From the NCBI RefSeq assembly GCF_023715745.1, contig NZ_JAMBOV010000001.1, positions 744,001 to 808,000 of the forward strand: a DNA stretch of 64,000 nucleotides. The letters run 5' to 3'. Below are positions 8,259 through 16,869 of this stretch, one piece after another; positions within the stretch are counted from its first letter, which is position 1; each line of letters begins with the position of its first letter. The position numbers and the translations under genes were made by a program. The notes under the pieces are model-generated. The model had not been told where the DNA came from and ran no database searches. It was given only the letters and a program-made list of their open reading frames with translations. The stretch comes from Microbacterium oleivorans (lineage in GTDB: Bacteria; Actinomycetota; Actinomycetes; Actinomycetales; Microbacteriaceae).

Positions 8259-9166
8259 CCTCCTCCCATGGTGCGGGCGATGTCGGTGGCCGAGTCGCCC
8301 GCCCGACGCAGGACGATCGCGACGACGGCGAGGGCGACGAGGGTCAGCAGCAGCATGACGGTCGACACCGCCGCGATCTCGGGGCGCAGCCCCGACCGCA
8401 CGGCGCTGAGGACGTAGACCGGCCAGGGCGTCGATCCCGACACCTGCACGAAGGCGGCGATGACCGTGTTGTCGAGGCCGAGGGTGAACGAGAGCAGGAA
8501 GCCGGCGAAGACCGCGGGTGCGGCCAACGGCAGGGTCACGCGACGGAAGGTCGTCAGCGGCGAGGCGTAGAGGTCGCTCGAGGCCTCCTCGAGGTTCGCC
8601 TCCTGCCCTACCAGACGGGCGCGGACGAGGTACGAGACGACGGCGGTCGAGAAGAGCGAGGCGCCGATCGACAGGCGCACGATGCCGTCGTTGAAGACGG
8701 CCATACCGGCATCCTGCCCGAGCATGACGAACCAGGGGAGCAGGGCGACGGCGTCGACGATCTCGGGTGTGACCGAGACGAACAGCAGCAGCCCCAGGAA
8801 CCACCACACCCATCTGCCGGGGTGGCGCGCCATCGCGATGCCCGCGAGTGTTCCGAGGACCGTCGCGATCGCGGCGGAGAAGGCCGCCGTCACGATCGAC
8901 ACCCGCACGGCGTTCTGCACCGCGGGCTTCTCGAGGATCGTCGCGAAGGCATCGAGTCCGAATCCGTCCCAGGACACGAGCAGCCGTCCGGTGTTGAACG
9001 AGTAGACGACGATCACGATGATCGGGGCGAACAGGAAGAGCACGACGAGGATGCCCCACACGTTGAGGGTGAGATCGCTCCAGGAGCGGTGGGCCCGGCG
9101 GTCGCTGCCGGGCAGCGTGCCCTCGCTGCGGCGCAGGATCGCCTCGGTCTTGGTGGTCACGCTCAT
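8255..9166 (-). CDS. potC: Polyamine-type ABC transporter permease (PotC-like)
   Basis: 303 residues from ATG 9166, overlapping the potB stop by 4 bases. Six hydrophobic helices are visible, beginning with VWGILVVLFLFAPIIVIVVYS. The inner-membrane coupling motif EEASSDLYASPLTTFRRVTLPL (EAA loop) lies near residue 200. DNTVIAAFVQVSG and PVYVLSAVRSGLRPEI are typical of PotC/PotI permeases of spermidine/putrescine importers. It is the second permease partner in a potA-potD-potB-potC order. Confidence 0.88.
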   Translation of the reverse strand: MSVTTKTEAILRRSEGTLPGSDRRAHRSWSDLTLNVWGILVVLFLFAPIIVIVVYSFNTGRLLVSWDGFGLDAFATILEKPAVQNAVRVSIVTAAFSAAIATVLGTLAGIAMARHPGRWVWWFLGLLLFVSVTPEIVDAVALLPWFVMLGQDAGMAVFNDGIVRLSIGASLFSTAVVSYLVRARLVGQEANLEEASSDLYASPLTTFRRVTLPLAAPAVFAGFLLSFTLGLDNTVIAAFVQVSGSTPWPVYVLSAVRSGLRPEIAAVSTVMLLLTLVALAVVAIVLRRAGDSATDIARTMGGG

Positions 9167-10047
9167 GCCGGGATCTCCAGACGGTTCCGCAGCCGCATCG
9201 GCAGCAGGACGAGCCACACGAGGGCGGCGGCGACGCCGATGCTCAGCGCGATGACGAGCATGAGGACGACGGCCATCGCCGAGCCGAGCGCCCAGTTCTG
9301 GGCGGTCTGGAACTGACTCGCGACGAGCTGGCCGACCATGTTCCCCTGGGCGCCGCCGAGGACGGTGGCGGTGATGTAGTCGCCCATGAGCGGGATGTAC
9401 ACGAGCAGGACGCCCGCCACGATGCCGGGTCGCGAGAGCGGCAGCGTCACCCGGGCGAACGTGGCGAGCTTGCCGGCGCCGAGGTCCTTCGATGCCTCTC
9501 GCACCAGCGGGCCGACACGGTCGAAGGCCACGAACAGCGGCAGGATCATGAGCGGCAGGTAGTTGTAGACGACGCCCAGCAGGACCGCGCCCCGTGTGTA
9601 GAGCAGGTCGAGCGGCCCGTCCAGCAGGCCGAGTTGCTGCAAGGTGGACGACAGCCATCCCTCCGGCGCGATGATGACCTGCCACCCGATGGTGCGGACG
9701 AGGAAGTTCGTCCAGAACGGGATGAGGATGAGGGCCAGCAGGATGCCGCGGCGCTGCGGTCGCACCTTGAACGCCATCCAGTACGCCACGGGTGCGCCGA
9801 TGAGGAAGCACAGTACGGTGCCGAGCACGCCGACCCAGAGGGTGTTCTGGAAGGTCGTGAAGAAGGTCGGCGACAGGGCCTCGACATAGCGGTCGAACGA
9901 GAGCACGTCGTTCGCGTGCGTCCCGAAGATCCCCGGCTTGTAACCGAAGCTGAACCACACGACCAGCAGCACCGGGGCGACGAAGAAGGCCACCAGCCAC
10001 GCCCAGGCGGGCAGGGCGAGCAGGCCGCCGAGCGAGCGTCTACGCAC
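9163..10047 (-). CDS. potB: Polyamine-type ABC transporter permease (PotB-like)
   Basis: 294 residues from GTG 10047, overlapping the 3' end of the binding-protein gene by 8 bases. The first helix is GLLALPAWAWLVAFFVAPVLLVVWFS. The central MetI-like domain has MAFKVRPQRRGILLALILIPFWTNFLVRTIGW, and the EAA loop is REASKDLGAGKLATFARVTLPLSRPGI. PLMGDYITATVLGGAQGNMVGQLV is diagnostic of PotB/PotH. It forms the membrane channel with the PotC-like protein. Confidence 0.88.
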   Translation of the reverse strand: MRRRSLGGLLALPAWAWLVAFFVAPVLLVVWFSFGYKPGIFGTHANDVLSFDRYVEALSPTFFTTFQNTLWVGVLGTVLCFLIGAPVAYWMAFKVRPQRRGILLALILIPFWTNFLVRTIGWQVIIAPEGWLSSTLQQLGLLDGPLDLLYTRGAVLLGVVYNYLPLMILPLFVAFDRVGPLVREASKDLGAGKLATFARVTLPLSRPGIVAGVLLVYIPLMGDYITATVLGGAQGNMVGQLVASQFQTAQNWALGSAMAVVLMLVIALSIGVAAALVWLVLLPMRLRNRLEIPA

Positions 10048-11227
10048 CCGCAGCGGCCTTCATCTCGTTCCAGATCTCGACACGCGTCGTCTGCGAGTCG
10101 TTGAGCTGCTGCTCGTGCATCGTCGCGAGCTGGGACTCGGTGAAGAAGATGAGGTCGGTCAGCTCCATGCCGGCGCCCTCCGCCTCGGACTGCATGTCCT
10201 TGCCGCCGACGTTGTAGCCGATGTAGTCGAGCGACAGCATGAGCGATTCGGGTGTGAGCGAGTAGTTGATGAACGCGTGCGCGGCTTCGGGGTGCGGGGC
10301 ACCCGCTGCGATCGCCCAGTTGTCCATCCACAGCTCGGTGACGGGGCCGGGGAGGACCCACTGCCAGCGGTCGGGCTCGCTGGATTCGAGCAGGCCGAGT
10401 CGAGCATCGCCGTTCCACGCCTGCATCAGCGCCTGCGTGCCCTGCGGGATCGCGTTCGTTCCGGGGTAGGAGTCGAACGCAGAGATGTGGGGCGCGATCT
10501 CGTTCACGAGGAACGCCCGGCACGCCTCGAGCTGGTCGGCGTCCTGGGTGTTCCAGTCCAGGTCGTTCGCCCAGAAGTAGGCACCGATGATGCCCGCAGG
10601 GTCATCCGACATGCTGGTGCGGCCGCTGGCCTCGTTCTGCGCGGCGTCGAAGAAGTCCGACCAGGTGGTCAGTTCGCGGGTGATGACGGTCTTGTCGTAG
10701 ACGAAGCCGGTCGTGCCCCACGCCTTGCAGACCGAGTACTCGTTCTCGGGGTCCCAGGCGCGGCCGAGCGAGGACGGGTCGAGGTTCGACAGGTTCGGCA
10801 GGAGGTCCTTGTTCAGCTTCGTGAGCAGCCCGTTCTCGATCATCTGCGGGATGAAGACACCGGTGGGGACCACGATGTCGTAACCGCTGGTGCCCTTCGC
10901 CGCGACGAGCTTCGCGATGAGCTCCTCGTTCGAGCTGTACGAGTCGAGCGAGACCTTCGGGCCGAGCGACGACGTGAAGCCGGAGACGACGTCGGGGGAG
11001 TCGTAGTCGCCCCACGTGTACACCGAGAGCGCGTCTTCCAGAGCGCCACCGCTCGCCTGCGCCTGCGGTCCGGTGCTCGAGCCGCCGCCGGGCGCGCACG
11101 CGGCCAGGAGGGCAGCCGCTCCGCCGAGCGCCGCGAGGCTGAGGACCTGACGACGTGAGATCTCGCGACGGATGAAGGGGATCGCATCGGCGTGGGCGAG
11201 GACGCGGATCGGGTTCGGCTCGGTCAT
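10040..11227 (-). CDS. potD: Polyamine ABC transporter substrate-binding lipoprotein (PotD/PotF-like)
   Basis: 395 residues from ATG 11227. The N-terminus combines a twin-arginine motif (SRRQVL, residues 24-29) with a lipobox LAAC (Cys44), so it is probably a Tat-exported lipoprotein held outside the membrane. The mature part has LSVYTWGDYDSPDVV, SNEELIAKLVAAKGTSGYDIVVPTG (read as two parts: SNEELIAKL and GYDIVVPTG), MSDDPAGIIG and WNGDARLG, the pattern of periplasmic polyamine-binding proteins. Aromatic and acidic residues such as the WGDY patch would contact a cationic amine. It is 37 bases downstream of the ATPase gene. Confidence 0.9.
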   Translation of the reverse strand: MTEPNPIRVLAHADAIPFIRREISRRQVLSLAALGGAAALLAACAPGGGSSTGPQAQASGGALEDALSVYTWGDYDSPDVVSGFTSSLGPKVSLDSYSSNEELIAKLVAAKGTSGYDIVVPTGVFIPQMIENGLLTKLNKDLLPNLSNLDPSSLGRAWDPENEYSVCKAWGTTGFVYDKTVITRELTTWSDFFDAAQNEASGRTSMSDDPAGIIGAYFWANDLDWNTQDADQLEACRAFLVNEIAPHISAFDSYPGTNAIPQGTQALMQAWNGDARLGLLESSEPDRWQWVLPGPVTELWMDNWAIAAGAPHPEAAHAFINYSLTPESLMLSLDYIGYNVGGKDMQSEAEGAGMELTDLIFFTESQLATMHEQQLNDSQTTRVEIWNEMKAAAGA

Positions 11228-11264
11228 CGGGTGCCTCCGGGTCGGTGGTGGTGCGGTGCAGGGG

Positions 11265-12416
11265 TCATTCGGTGGGAGGGGCGACGTAACCCGCCTCGAG
11301 GGCGGCGTCATCCGAGGGGAACAGCAGCACGTCCTGCGGCCGCCAGCGGCAGACCACGGCGTCGCCGAGAGCGAGCCGCGGAGCCTGCGGCGTCGGGCGG
11401 CGGACGATCAGGCTCTGATCGTCGCCGAGCCGGACGAGGTACTGCATGGTCTCGCCGAGGTGCGAGACGCCGAGGAGCTCCCCGCGCACCTCGTTCGGCT
11501 GCGCCGCGGCATCCGTGTCGCCCTCGATCGTGACGTTCTCGGGGCGTACCGCGGCGCTGCCGGTGCCGGACGGGAGCGCGCCGGCGGACGACCGGACGCG
11601 CACGTGGGCCGTGTCGATGCCCGCGCCGCCGTCGGTCACCGTGCCGCGGAAGAAGTTCTGCTGCCCGACGAACGCGGCGACGTAGGCCGTCGCCGGCCGC
11701 GAATAGACCGTGTCGGCGTCGGCGAGCTGTTCGATCCGCCCGTCGCGCATGATCGCGATGCGATCGCTCATCGACAGGGCTTCACCCTGGTCGTGCGTGA
11801 CGAAGACGAAGGTGATGCCCAGGCGTGACTGCAGCAGCTTGAGCTCCAGCTGCATCTCCTCGCGCAGCTGCCGGTCGAGGGCGCCGAGCGGTTCGTCCAG
11901 GAGAAGGACGGACGGCCGGTTGACGAGCGCTCGGGCGAGGGCGATGCGCTGCTGCTGACCGCCGGAGAGCTGGGTGGGACGTCGAGCGGCGAAGCGGCGC
12001 ATCTGCACCATGTCGAGGGCGGCCGTCACACGCTCCTGCACCTCGGACTTCGGGGTCCGCCGCTGCGTCAGCCCGTAGGCGACGTTCTCGGCGACGGACA
12101 TGTGGGGGAAGAGCGCGTAGGCCTGGAAGACCGTGTTGACGTCGCGCCTGTTGGGCGGCGTGCCGCGCACATCGGCCCCGGAGATGGAGATGAGCCCGGC
12201 ATCCGGGTGTTCGAAACCGGCGATCATGCGCAGGGTGGTCGTCTTGCCGCAGCCCGACGGGCCGAGCAGCGAGATGAACTCGCCGGGCTCGATGGTGAGC
12301 GAGAGCCGATCGACGGCCGTCTGATCGCCGTAGCGCTTGGTGACATCGGTCAGCACGACGGAGCCTTCTCGGACGCTCGTCCGGGTCGCGTCCTGCAGGG
12401 AGGCTTCGGGTGCCAT
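11265..12416 (-). CDS. potA: Polyamine-type ABC transporter ATP-binding protein (PotA-like)
   Basis: 383 residues from ATG 12416; GTG 12422 and ATG 12455 are in frame upstream, but a GGAG-rich stretch fits the chosen start. Walker A GPSGCGKTT (residues 52-60), signature LSGGQQQRIALARAL, Walker B LLLDEPLGALD and switch FVTHDQGEALSMSDRIAIM are intact. A C-terminal TOBE domain follows (FFRGTVTDGG, VRPENVTIEGD). It energises uptake through PotB/PotC. It is the first gene of the leftward operon that runs to 4835. Confidence 0.9.
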   Translation of the reverse strand: MAPEASLQDATRTSVREGSVVLTDVTKRYGDQTAVDRLSLTIEPGEFISLLGPSGCGKTTTLRMIAGFEHPDAGLISISGADVRGTPPNRRDVNTVFQAYALFPHMSVAENVAYGLTQRRTPKSEVQERVTAALDMVQMRRFAARRPTQLSGGQQQRIALARALVNRPSVLLLDEPLGALDRQLREEMQLELKLLQSRLGITFVFVTHDQGEALSMSDRIAIMRDGRIEQLADADTVYSRPATAYVAAFVGQQNFFRGTVTDGGAGIDTAHVRVRSSAGALPSGTGSAAVRPENVTIEGDTDAAAQPNEVRGELLGVSHLGETMQYLVRLGDDQSLIVRRPTPQAPRLALGDAVVCRWRPQDVLLFPSDDAALEAGYVAPPTE

Positions 12417-12902
12417 CGTCACGGGTTCTCCGCTCCTGCGCCGGGTGGGGCGCATTTCGCGTCATTCAATACGTCCGGATCGACCCCGTGCAATCGTCTC
12501 CGGAGGGAATCGGACGGATCCGGACGGTCGAGCACGCGGGCTGACAGATTGTCCGGGAGTCGTTCACCCGTCGGTAACAGACTCTTCTCGCAGCGGTCGA
12601 TCCGCTGTCTCGGCATCCGGTCCCCGCGCTCCGCAGTGACCCGTCCCGGATGGTCCTCGACGGTCTCGGAAAGCGACCATCTGCGACGGCTCCTCGCGAT
12701 CGCGCGGTCGGCCGCCCGCGACGGATCATCACGTCGCATAAGGAGTTTTCAGGTTTCCACGACAGCCCCGGAAACACGCGGCTCTCACGAGCGCTCGCGA
12801 TGGCGCCGACGCCGATCCGGTCGTTCTGCGCCAATCCGATCCACGGTGGCCCCCGGATGACCGATCGTGCGAAAGCCGCACTGAAGGAAGGAAAACAGAC
12901 AC
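12417..12902. promoter_or_regulatory. Divergent regulatory region with repeated TCCGGACG/CGTCCGGA words
   Basis: This 486-base gap separates the divergent potA operon and the acidic exported protein gene. No convincing gene was found in it. Between 12472 and 12526 are CGTCCGGA (12472-12479), CGTCTCCGGA (12495-12504) and GGATCCGGACGG (about 12516-12527), related to the perfect palindrome ahead of pucR at 3150-3168. The rest looks like untranslated leader or promoter sequence with no strong sigma-70 match that I can defend. Confidence 0.5.
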
Positions 12903-13511
12903 ATGCGTACCAACCTGAAGCGGACCCTCGTCCTCGGTTCCACCGGACTCGCCGCGGTCGCCCTGACCGCCGGATTCGCTCTGCCCGCCAACGCGGCCGA
13001 GAGCGAGGACACCACCACCACGACGGCGACGGAGGCTTTCACCGACGTCCTCAACATCAACGACCTGCTGGGCGGATCGATCGGCGGCGGCGACCTCGTG
13101 TCCGTCGGCGACATCTCGACGGGCGACATCGGCTCCGGCAATGACGCACCCGTCGGCTCCGGCAACAGCGTCGACGCACCGCTCGGCTCGGGCAATGAGA
13201 CGTCGATCGATGCTCCGATCGGTTCGGGCAACGAGGTCGGCAGCGGCAACGAGGTGGGTTCGGGCAACGACACGGATGTCTCGCCGAACACCGACATCTC
13301 GCCCGAGACCGACACGGACGTCTCGCCTGACGTGAGCGGTGAGGTGGGCGACGTCACGAACGATGTCACCACCGAGACCGGCGACATCACGAGCGACATC
13401 ACCAACACGACCGGTGACCTCGTCGACGGCATCACGGGCGACGTCGACAGCACCGTCGGCGACGTGTCGTCCGACGTGAACGACCTCGTCGACGGCATCC
13501 TGGGCGACTGA
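12903..13511 (+). CDS. Exported acidic low-complexity protein, no Lys/Arg in mature part
   Basis: 202 residues; a strong ribosome site (AAGGAAGG) precedes ATG 12903. A Sec signal peptide is clear: MRTNLKR, a hydrophobic core GLAAVALTAGFALPA, and an ANA cleavage site near residue 32. The mature part contains no Lys, Arg, His, Cys, Met, Trp, Tyr or Gln. It is built from Gly-Ser-Gly-Asn-(Glu/Asp) units (about residues 79-121), Asp/Ser/Thr-Pro units (about 121-143) and a C-terminal Val-Gly-Asp/Asp-(Val/Ile) stretch. I recognise no family. The composition suggests an unstructured or beta-roll-like, strongly anionic secreted protein; calcium binding or surface/matrix roles are speculation. It is a single transcription unit closed by a strong terminator at 13550. 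Confidence 0.8.
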   Translation: MRTNLKRTLVLGSTGLAAVALTAGFALPANAAESEDTTTTTATEAFTDVLNINDLLGGSIGGGDLVSVGDISTGDIGSGNDAPVGSGNSVDAPLGSGNETSIDAPIGSGNEVGSGNEVGSGNDTDVSPNTDISPETDTDVSPDVSGEVGDVTNDVTTETGDITSDITNTTGDLVDGITGDVDSTVGDVSSDVNDLVDGILGD

Positions 13512-13549
13512 CCGCCCGCGGGCAGGGCGCACCGCCCCGCACCCGCGTC

Positions 13550-13585
13550 AACGGGGCCCCGAGCTTTCCGGCTCGGGGCCCCGTT
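13550..13585 (+). terminator. Strong hairpin terminator
   Basis: A perfect 14-base stem AACGGGGCCCCGAG/CTCGGGGCCCCGTT encloses an 8-base loop. It follows the acidic exported protein gene by 38 bases. There is no long T-run after it, as is common in high-GC actinobacteria. Confidence 0.85.
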
Positions 13586-13601
13586 GCGTCGCGAGGCCCG
13601 T

Positions 13602-13658
13602 CGAGCCGACGCGAACTGCCGCCGTCGCAAGCGGATGCCGACACATCGCGTCGGCTCG
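13602..13658. repeat. Intergenic palindromic repeat, copy 2
   Basis: The left arm CGAGCCGACGCGA (13602-13614, continuing ACTG) pairs with TCGCGTCGGCTCG (13646-13658). Arm sequence and overall length (57 bases) match the copies at 1698-1754 and 59305-59361. It sits between a terminator and the rhodanese start, so it is not needed as the terminator here. Confidence 0.65.
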
Positions 13659-13691
13659 GCGCAGCGCGGCGCGCGGTCGTAGGGTCGAGCC

Positions 13692-14534
13692 ATGGCACGC
13701 GCGCGACTGATCGCTCCCCAGGAACTCGACCGACTGATCCGGGATGCCGCGCCACTGACGGTTCTCGACGTCCGGTGGCGCCTCGACCGGCCCGACGGCC
13801 GGGCCGACCACGAAGCCGGTCACGTGCCCGGCGCGGTGTACGTGAGCCTCGACGACGAGCTCGCCGCCCACGGCGCGCCGGAGGACGGCCGGCATCCGCT
13901 GCCGGAGGTCGCCGACCTGCAGGCGGCAGCGCGACGGTGGGGCGTCGACACCGGCGACACCGTCGTCGTCTACGACGACTGGCAGACCTTCGGTGCCGCC
14001 CGCGCCTGGTGGGTGTTGACGGATGCCGGTGTGTCCGACGTCCGGGTCCTCGACGGCGGGCTGCAGGCCTGGCGCGACGCCGGGCTGGCGCTCGAATCCG
14101 GCGCCGTGCACGCTGCCCGCGGTGACGTCGCGCTGACACCGGGACACCTTCCGCGTCTCGACATCGACGAGGCCGCGGCGCTCCCGGGATCCGGGATCCT
14201 CTTCGACGTGCGCGCGCCCGAGCGGTACCGCGGAGACGTCGAGCCGATGGATCCGCGCGCCGGTCACATCCCCGGTGCGGTCAACGCTCCGACGGGTGGG
14301 AACGTCGACGAGCGCGGCCGCTTCCGATCGCCCGACGAACTGCGCGAGCGTTACGAGGCGCTCGGCGTCACGGCCGGCACGGCGGTCGGCGTGAGCTGCG
14401 GCTCGGGGGTCTCGGCCGCCCAGGCCGCGTTCGCGCTGAGCCTCGCCGGCATCGACGCGGCGCTCTACGGCGGGTCGTGGAGCCAGTGGTCGAACCACCC
14501 GGAGCGGCCCGTCGCCACGGGCGACCGCCCGTAG
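13692..14534 (+). CDS. Sulfurtransferase with two rhodanese domains
   Basis: 280 residues from ATG 13692. The N-terminal rhodanese domain (residues about 10-135: LTVLDVRWRL, HVPGAVYVSLDDELA, VVVYDDWQTFGAARAWWVL) has Asp in place of the active Cys, as is normal. The C-terminal domain carries the catalytic loop CGSGVSA with Cys236, near the CGSGVTA consensus of SseA/thiosulfate or 3-mercaptopyruvate sulfurtransferases. It would move sulfane sulfur from thiosulfate or mercaptopyruvate to cyanide or thiols in the cytoplasm. Length matches the family. It ends 3 bases before the convergent FAD oxidoreductase stop. Confidence 0.9.
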   Translation: MARARLIAPQELDRLIRDAAPLTVLDVRWRLDRPDGRADHEAGHVPGAVYVSLDDELAAHGAPEDGRHPLPEVADLQAAARRWGVDTGDTVVVYDDWQTFGAARAWWVLTDAGVSDVRVLDGGLQAWRDAGLALESGAVHAARGDVALTPGHLPRLDIDEAAALPGSGILFDVRAPERYRGDVEPMDPRAGHIPGAVNAPTGGNVDERGRFRSPDELRERYEALGVTAGTAVGVSCGSGVSAAQAAFALSLAGIDAALYGGSWSQWSNHPERPVATGDRP

Positions 14535-14537
14535 TCC

Positions 14538-15782
14538 TCAGCGCAGGACGGCCCGTGCCGCGCGCTCTCCCGAGACGAGCGCGCCGGCGATCGACGGGGT
14601 CTCCCGGTGGTCCCCGGCGACGACCACTCGCTCCGACAGACGTGCGGGCGAGGGGTGGCGCATCGGTGGGTGCAGCGCGGGCAGCGCGTGCGGGATGTCG
14701 TCCCGCCGCAGCAGCTCCCAGCCGCGCGCCTCGCCGCCCCACATCCGCTCCAGCTGCCGGCGCACGTCCTGCTCGTCGGCATCGCTGCCCAGCAGGCAGC
14801 TCGCGGAGACGAGGTGGCGCCCCGGCGGGGCGTAGGCCGGTGCCGTGCGCGATATCACCACGCTGTTGACGATCGGCCCCGACCGGTCGCCGTCGACGGT
14901 CAGCAGAGCGGATGCCGGTGCCCCGCCATCCGTGCCGAACCACCACGTCTGCAGCCCGCGCATCGGCGGCGTGGGAAGGTCGGTGAGCCTCGAGACCGCC
15001 TCGCCGCCCACGGCGACGACCACGTCGCGTGCCGCGATCGTCTCCGCGTCGCTGACCGCCACCTCGACGCGGTCGTCCCTCTCGTCCACGCCGGTGACGG
15101 CATGCGAGAGGCGGACCTGCGCACCGGCCTCCCGAGCGAGTTCGGCGAGACGCCGGGGAAGCGCCGCGACGCCCGCTGCGGGCACGCCCGGCCGCCCCAG
15201 TGCGAACAGGCGCGCGAGCAGCGTCGCGTAGTTCGCGGACGTCGCGCCACCGTCATCGGCGAGCACACCCGTCAGGAACGGCTCGAGCACCGAGCGACGC
15301 AGCGGCCCAGTCAAGCCGGTGCGCTCCCACGCCTCATGCAACGTCTCGTCGGATCCGGCCGCGGCCGACGAGGGATCCATGAGCGCGGGCCGCAGCCACC
15401 GGGCGGCGGCCGCGAGGTCGCGCATCGGGGCGAGTCCCGACAGCGCGCCCGCGACGGTCGCGGGCAGCAGCTCGGGGTGACGCAGCGGGTGCGCGAGGAC
15501 GTGGGACCTGCCGCCGCGCACGACCCGCACGCCGACCGGGAATGCCCGCAGGTCGAGGTCGCCCGGGTCGATCGCCCGGGCGAGCGCGTCGTAGCGCGGG
15601 TTGACGACCTGGAACCCCCGATCGAGCAGGAATCCGTCGACGCGGTCGGTGCGTTGCCGGCCGCCGACCTCATCGGCTGCGTCCAGGAGGACGACGTCGC
15701 GTCCTTCCCGCGCGAGCAGCGTCGCGCAGCGCAGCCCGGCGAGGCCCGCGCCGATGACGACGACATCGTGGAGAGCGGCCAT
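14538..15782 (-). CDS. FAD-dependent oxidoreductase, phytoene-desaturase/amine-oxidase-like fold
   Basis: 414 residues from ATG 15782. The dinucleotide-binding motif DVVVIGAGLAGLRCATLLAREG (residues about 6-27) and the following DEVGGRQRTDRVDGFLLDRGFQV are the pattern of flavin amine oxidase/carotenoid desaturase-like proteins (PF01593). C-terminal VVVAGDHRETPSIAGALVSGERAARAVL closes the FAD site. Proteins of this group in actinobacteria are often annotated NAD(P)/FAD-dependent oxidoreductase with no known substrate, and there are no carotenoid genes nearby. The gene is divergent from the alcohol dehydrogenase at 15835. Confidence 0.8.
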   Translation of the reverse strand: MAALHDVVVIGAGLAGLRCATLLAREGRDVVLLDAADEVGGRQRTDRVDGFLLDRGFQVVNPRYDALARAIDPGDLDLRAFPVGVRVVRGGRSHVLAHPLRHPELLPATVAGALSGLAPMRDLAAAARWLRPALMDPSSAAAGSDETLHEAWERTGLTGPLRRSVLEPFLTGVLADDGGATSANYATLLARLFALGRPGVPAAGVAALPRRLAELAREAGAQVRLSHAVTGVDERDDRVEVAVSDAETIAARDVVVAVGGEAVSRLTDLPTPPMRGLQTWWFGTDGGAPASALLTVDGDRSGPIVNSVVISRTAPAYAPPGRHLVSASCLLGSDADEQDVRRQLERMWGGEARGWELLRRDDIPHALPALHPPMRHPSPARLSERVVVAGDHRETPSIAGALVSGERAARAVLR

Positions 15783-15834
15783 GGCGACAGCCTCGCACAG
15801 CCACACCTCCCCGCATCCGTAGTTGAATTCAGGG

Positions 15835-16869
15835 ATGCGAGCTGCGTATATGTACGGCCCCGGCGACGTCCGCGTGATCGACGTCCCCGAGCCTCGGATC
15901 GAACAGCCCACCGACGCCGTCCTCCGCACGGTCGTCGCCTGCGTGTGCGGCAGCGACCTGCATCCGTACCACTCGATGACCTCGAGCGAGAGCGGGCGGT
16001 CGATGGGTCACGAGATGATCGGGGTCGTGGAGGAGGTCGGCGCCGAGGTCCGCACCGTGTCGCCCGGCGACGTCGTCATCGTGCCGTTCGTCTTCTCGTG
16101 CGGCGAATGCGAGTTCTGCCGGGCAGGACTGCAGACCTCCTGCCGCTTCGCCGGCATCTCCGTCCCGACCGGCGCGGGCGGCGCGCAGGCCGAGCGCCGG
16201 CGCGCTCCGTTCGCCGACGGCACGCTCTACCGCGTCGACGTCGCCGAGGGCGACGAGCGGATGCCGGGTCTGCTGACGCTGAGCGATGTGTACGGCACGG
16301 GTTGGCATGCCGCCGTGACCGGCGGTGTCGCACCCGGGGCGGACGTCGTCGTCATCGGCGACGGCGCGGTCGGCCTGCTCGCCGTCCTCTCAGCGCGGCA
16401 GCTCGGTGCCGAGCGGATCATCCTCATGGGCCGGCACGAGGCGCGCACGGATCTGGGCCGCCGGTACGGCGCGACCGAGGTCGTCGCCGAGCGCGGCGAG
16501 GAGGGCGTCGCGAACGTCCGCGAACTCACCGATGGTCTCGGTGCGCACGTCGTCATCGACGCGGTCGGCCACCTGCCGGCGTACGAGCAGGCGCTCGGCG
16601 CCGTGCGCGCCGGTGGCACCGTCACCCGCGTCGGTGTACCGCAGTACGCCGACGCTCCGCTACAGCGGCGGCAGTTCGAACGCAACATCACCGTCACCGG
16701 CGGGGTCGCTCCGGTGCGGGCGTACATCGACGACCTCCTGCCGGGCGTCCTCGACGGTACAGTCGACCCCGGGGCCGTCTTCGATCGCGAACTGAGCCTC
16801 GGCGAAGCCGCCGACGGCTACCGCCTGATGGATGACCGCGCCGCCCTGAAAGTGATGCTCCGCCCGTGA
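15835..16869 (+). CDS. Zinc-dependent alcohol dehydrogenase family protein
   Basis: 344 residues from ATG 15835; an in-frame TTG at 15823 is less likely. Catalytic zinc ligands are visible in VCGSD (Cys38) and GHE (His59-Glu60). The structural zinc lobe has Cys89, Cys92, Cys95 and Cys103 (CGECEFCRAGLQTSC). The NAD(P) motif is VIGDGAVGLLAVLSARQLGA. It belongs to the medium-chain dehydrogenase superfamily; alcohol, sorbitol-like or glutathione-type substrates are possible. The GTGA overlap with the aldose epimerase downstream hints at a sugar-related substrate, but this is weak. Confidence 0.87.
   Translation: MRAAYMYGPGDVRVIDVPEPRIEQPTDAVLRTVVACVCGSDLHPYHSMTSSESGRSMGHEMIGVVEEVGAEVRTVSPGDVVIVPFVFSCGECEFCRAGLQTSCRFAGISVPTGAGGAQAERRRAPFADGTLYRVDVAEGDERMPGLLTLSDVYGTGWHAAVTGGVAPGADVVVIGDGAVGLLAVLSARQLGAERIILMGRHEARTDLGRRYGATEVVAERGEEGVANVRELTDGLGAHVVIDAVGHLPAYEQALGAVRAGGTVTRVGVPQYADAPLQRRQFERNITVTGGVAPVRAYIDDLLPGVLDGTVDPGAVFDRELSLGEAADGYRLMDDRAALKVMLRP

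Noticed and set aside
12466..12834. Minus-strand ORF in the gap before the acidic exported protein
   Set aside because: No ribosome site, no recognisable domain, composition like random high-GC sequence; treated as regulatory region.
13120..13270. Short repeated units (GGCTCCGGCAA-like) resembling a CRISPR or tandem repeat array
   Set aside because: They are in-frame Gly-Ser-Gly-Asn codons within the exported protein, with uneven spacing and no spacers.
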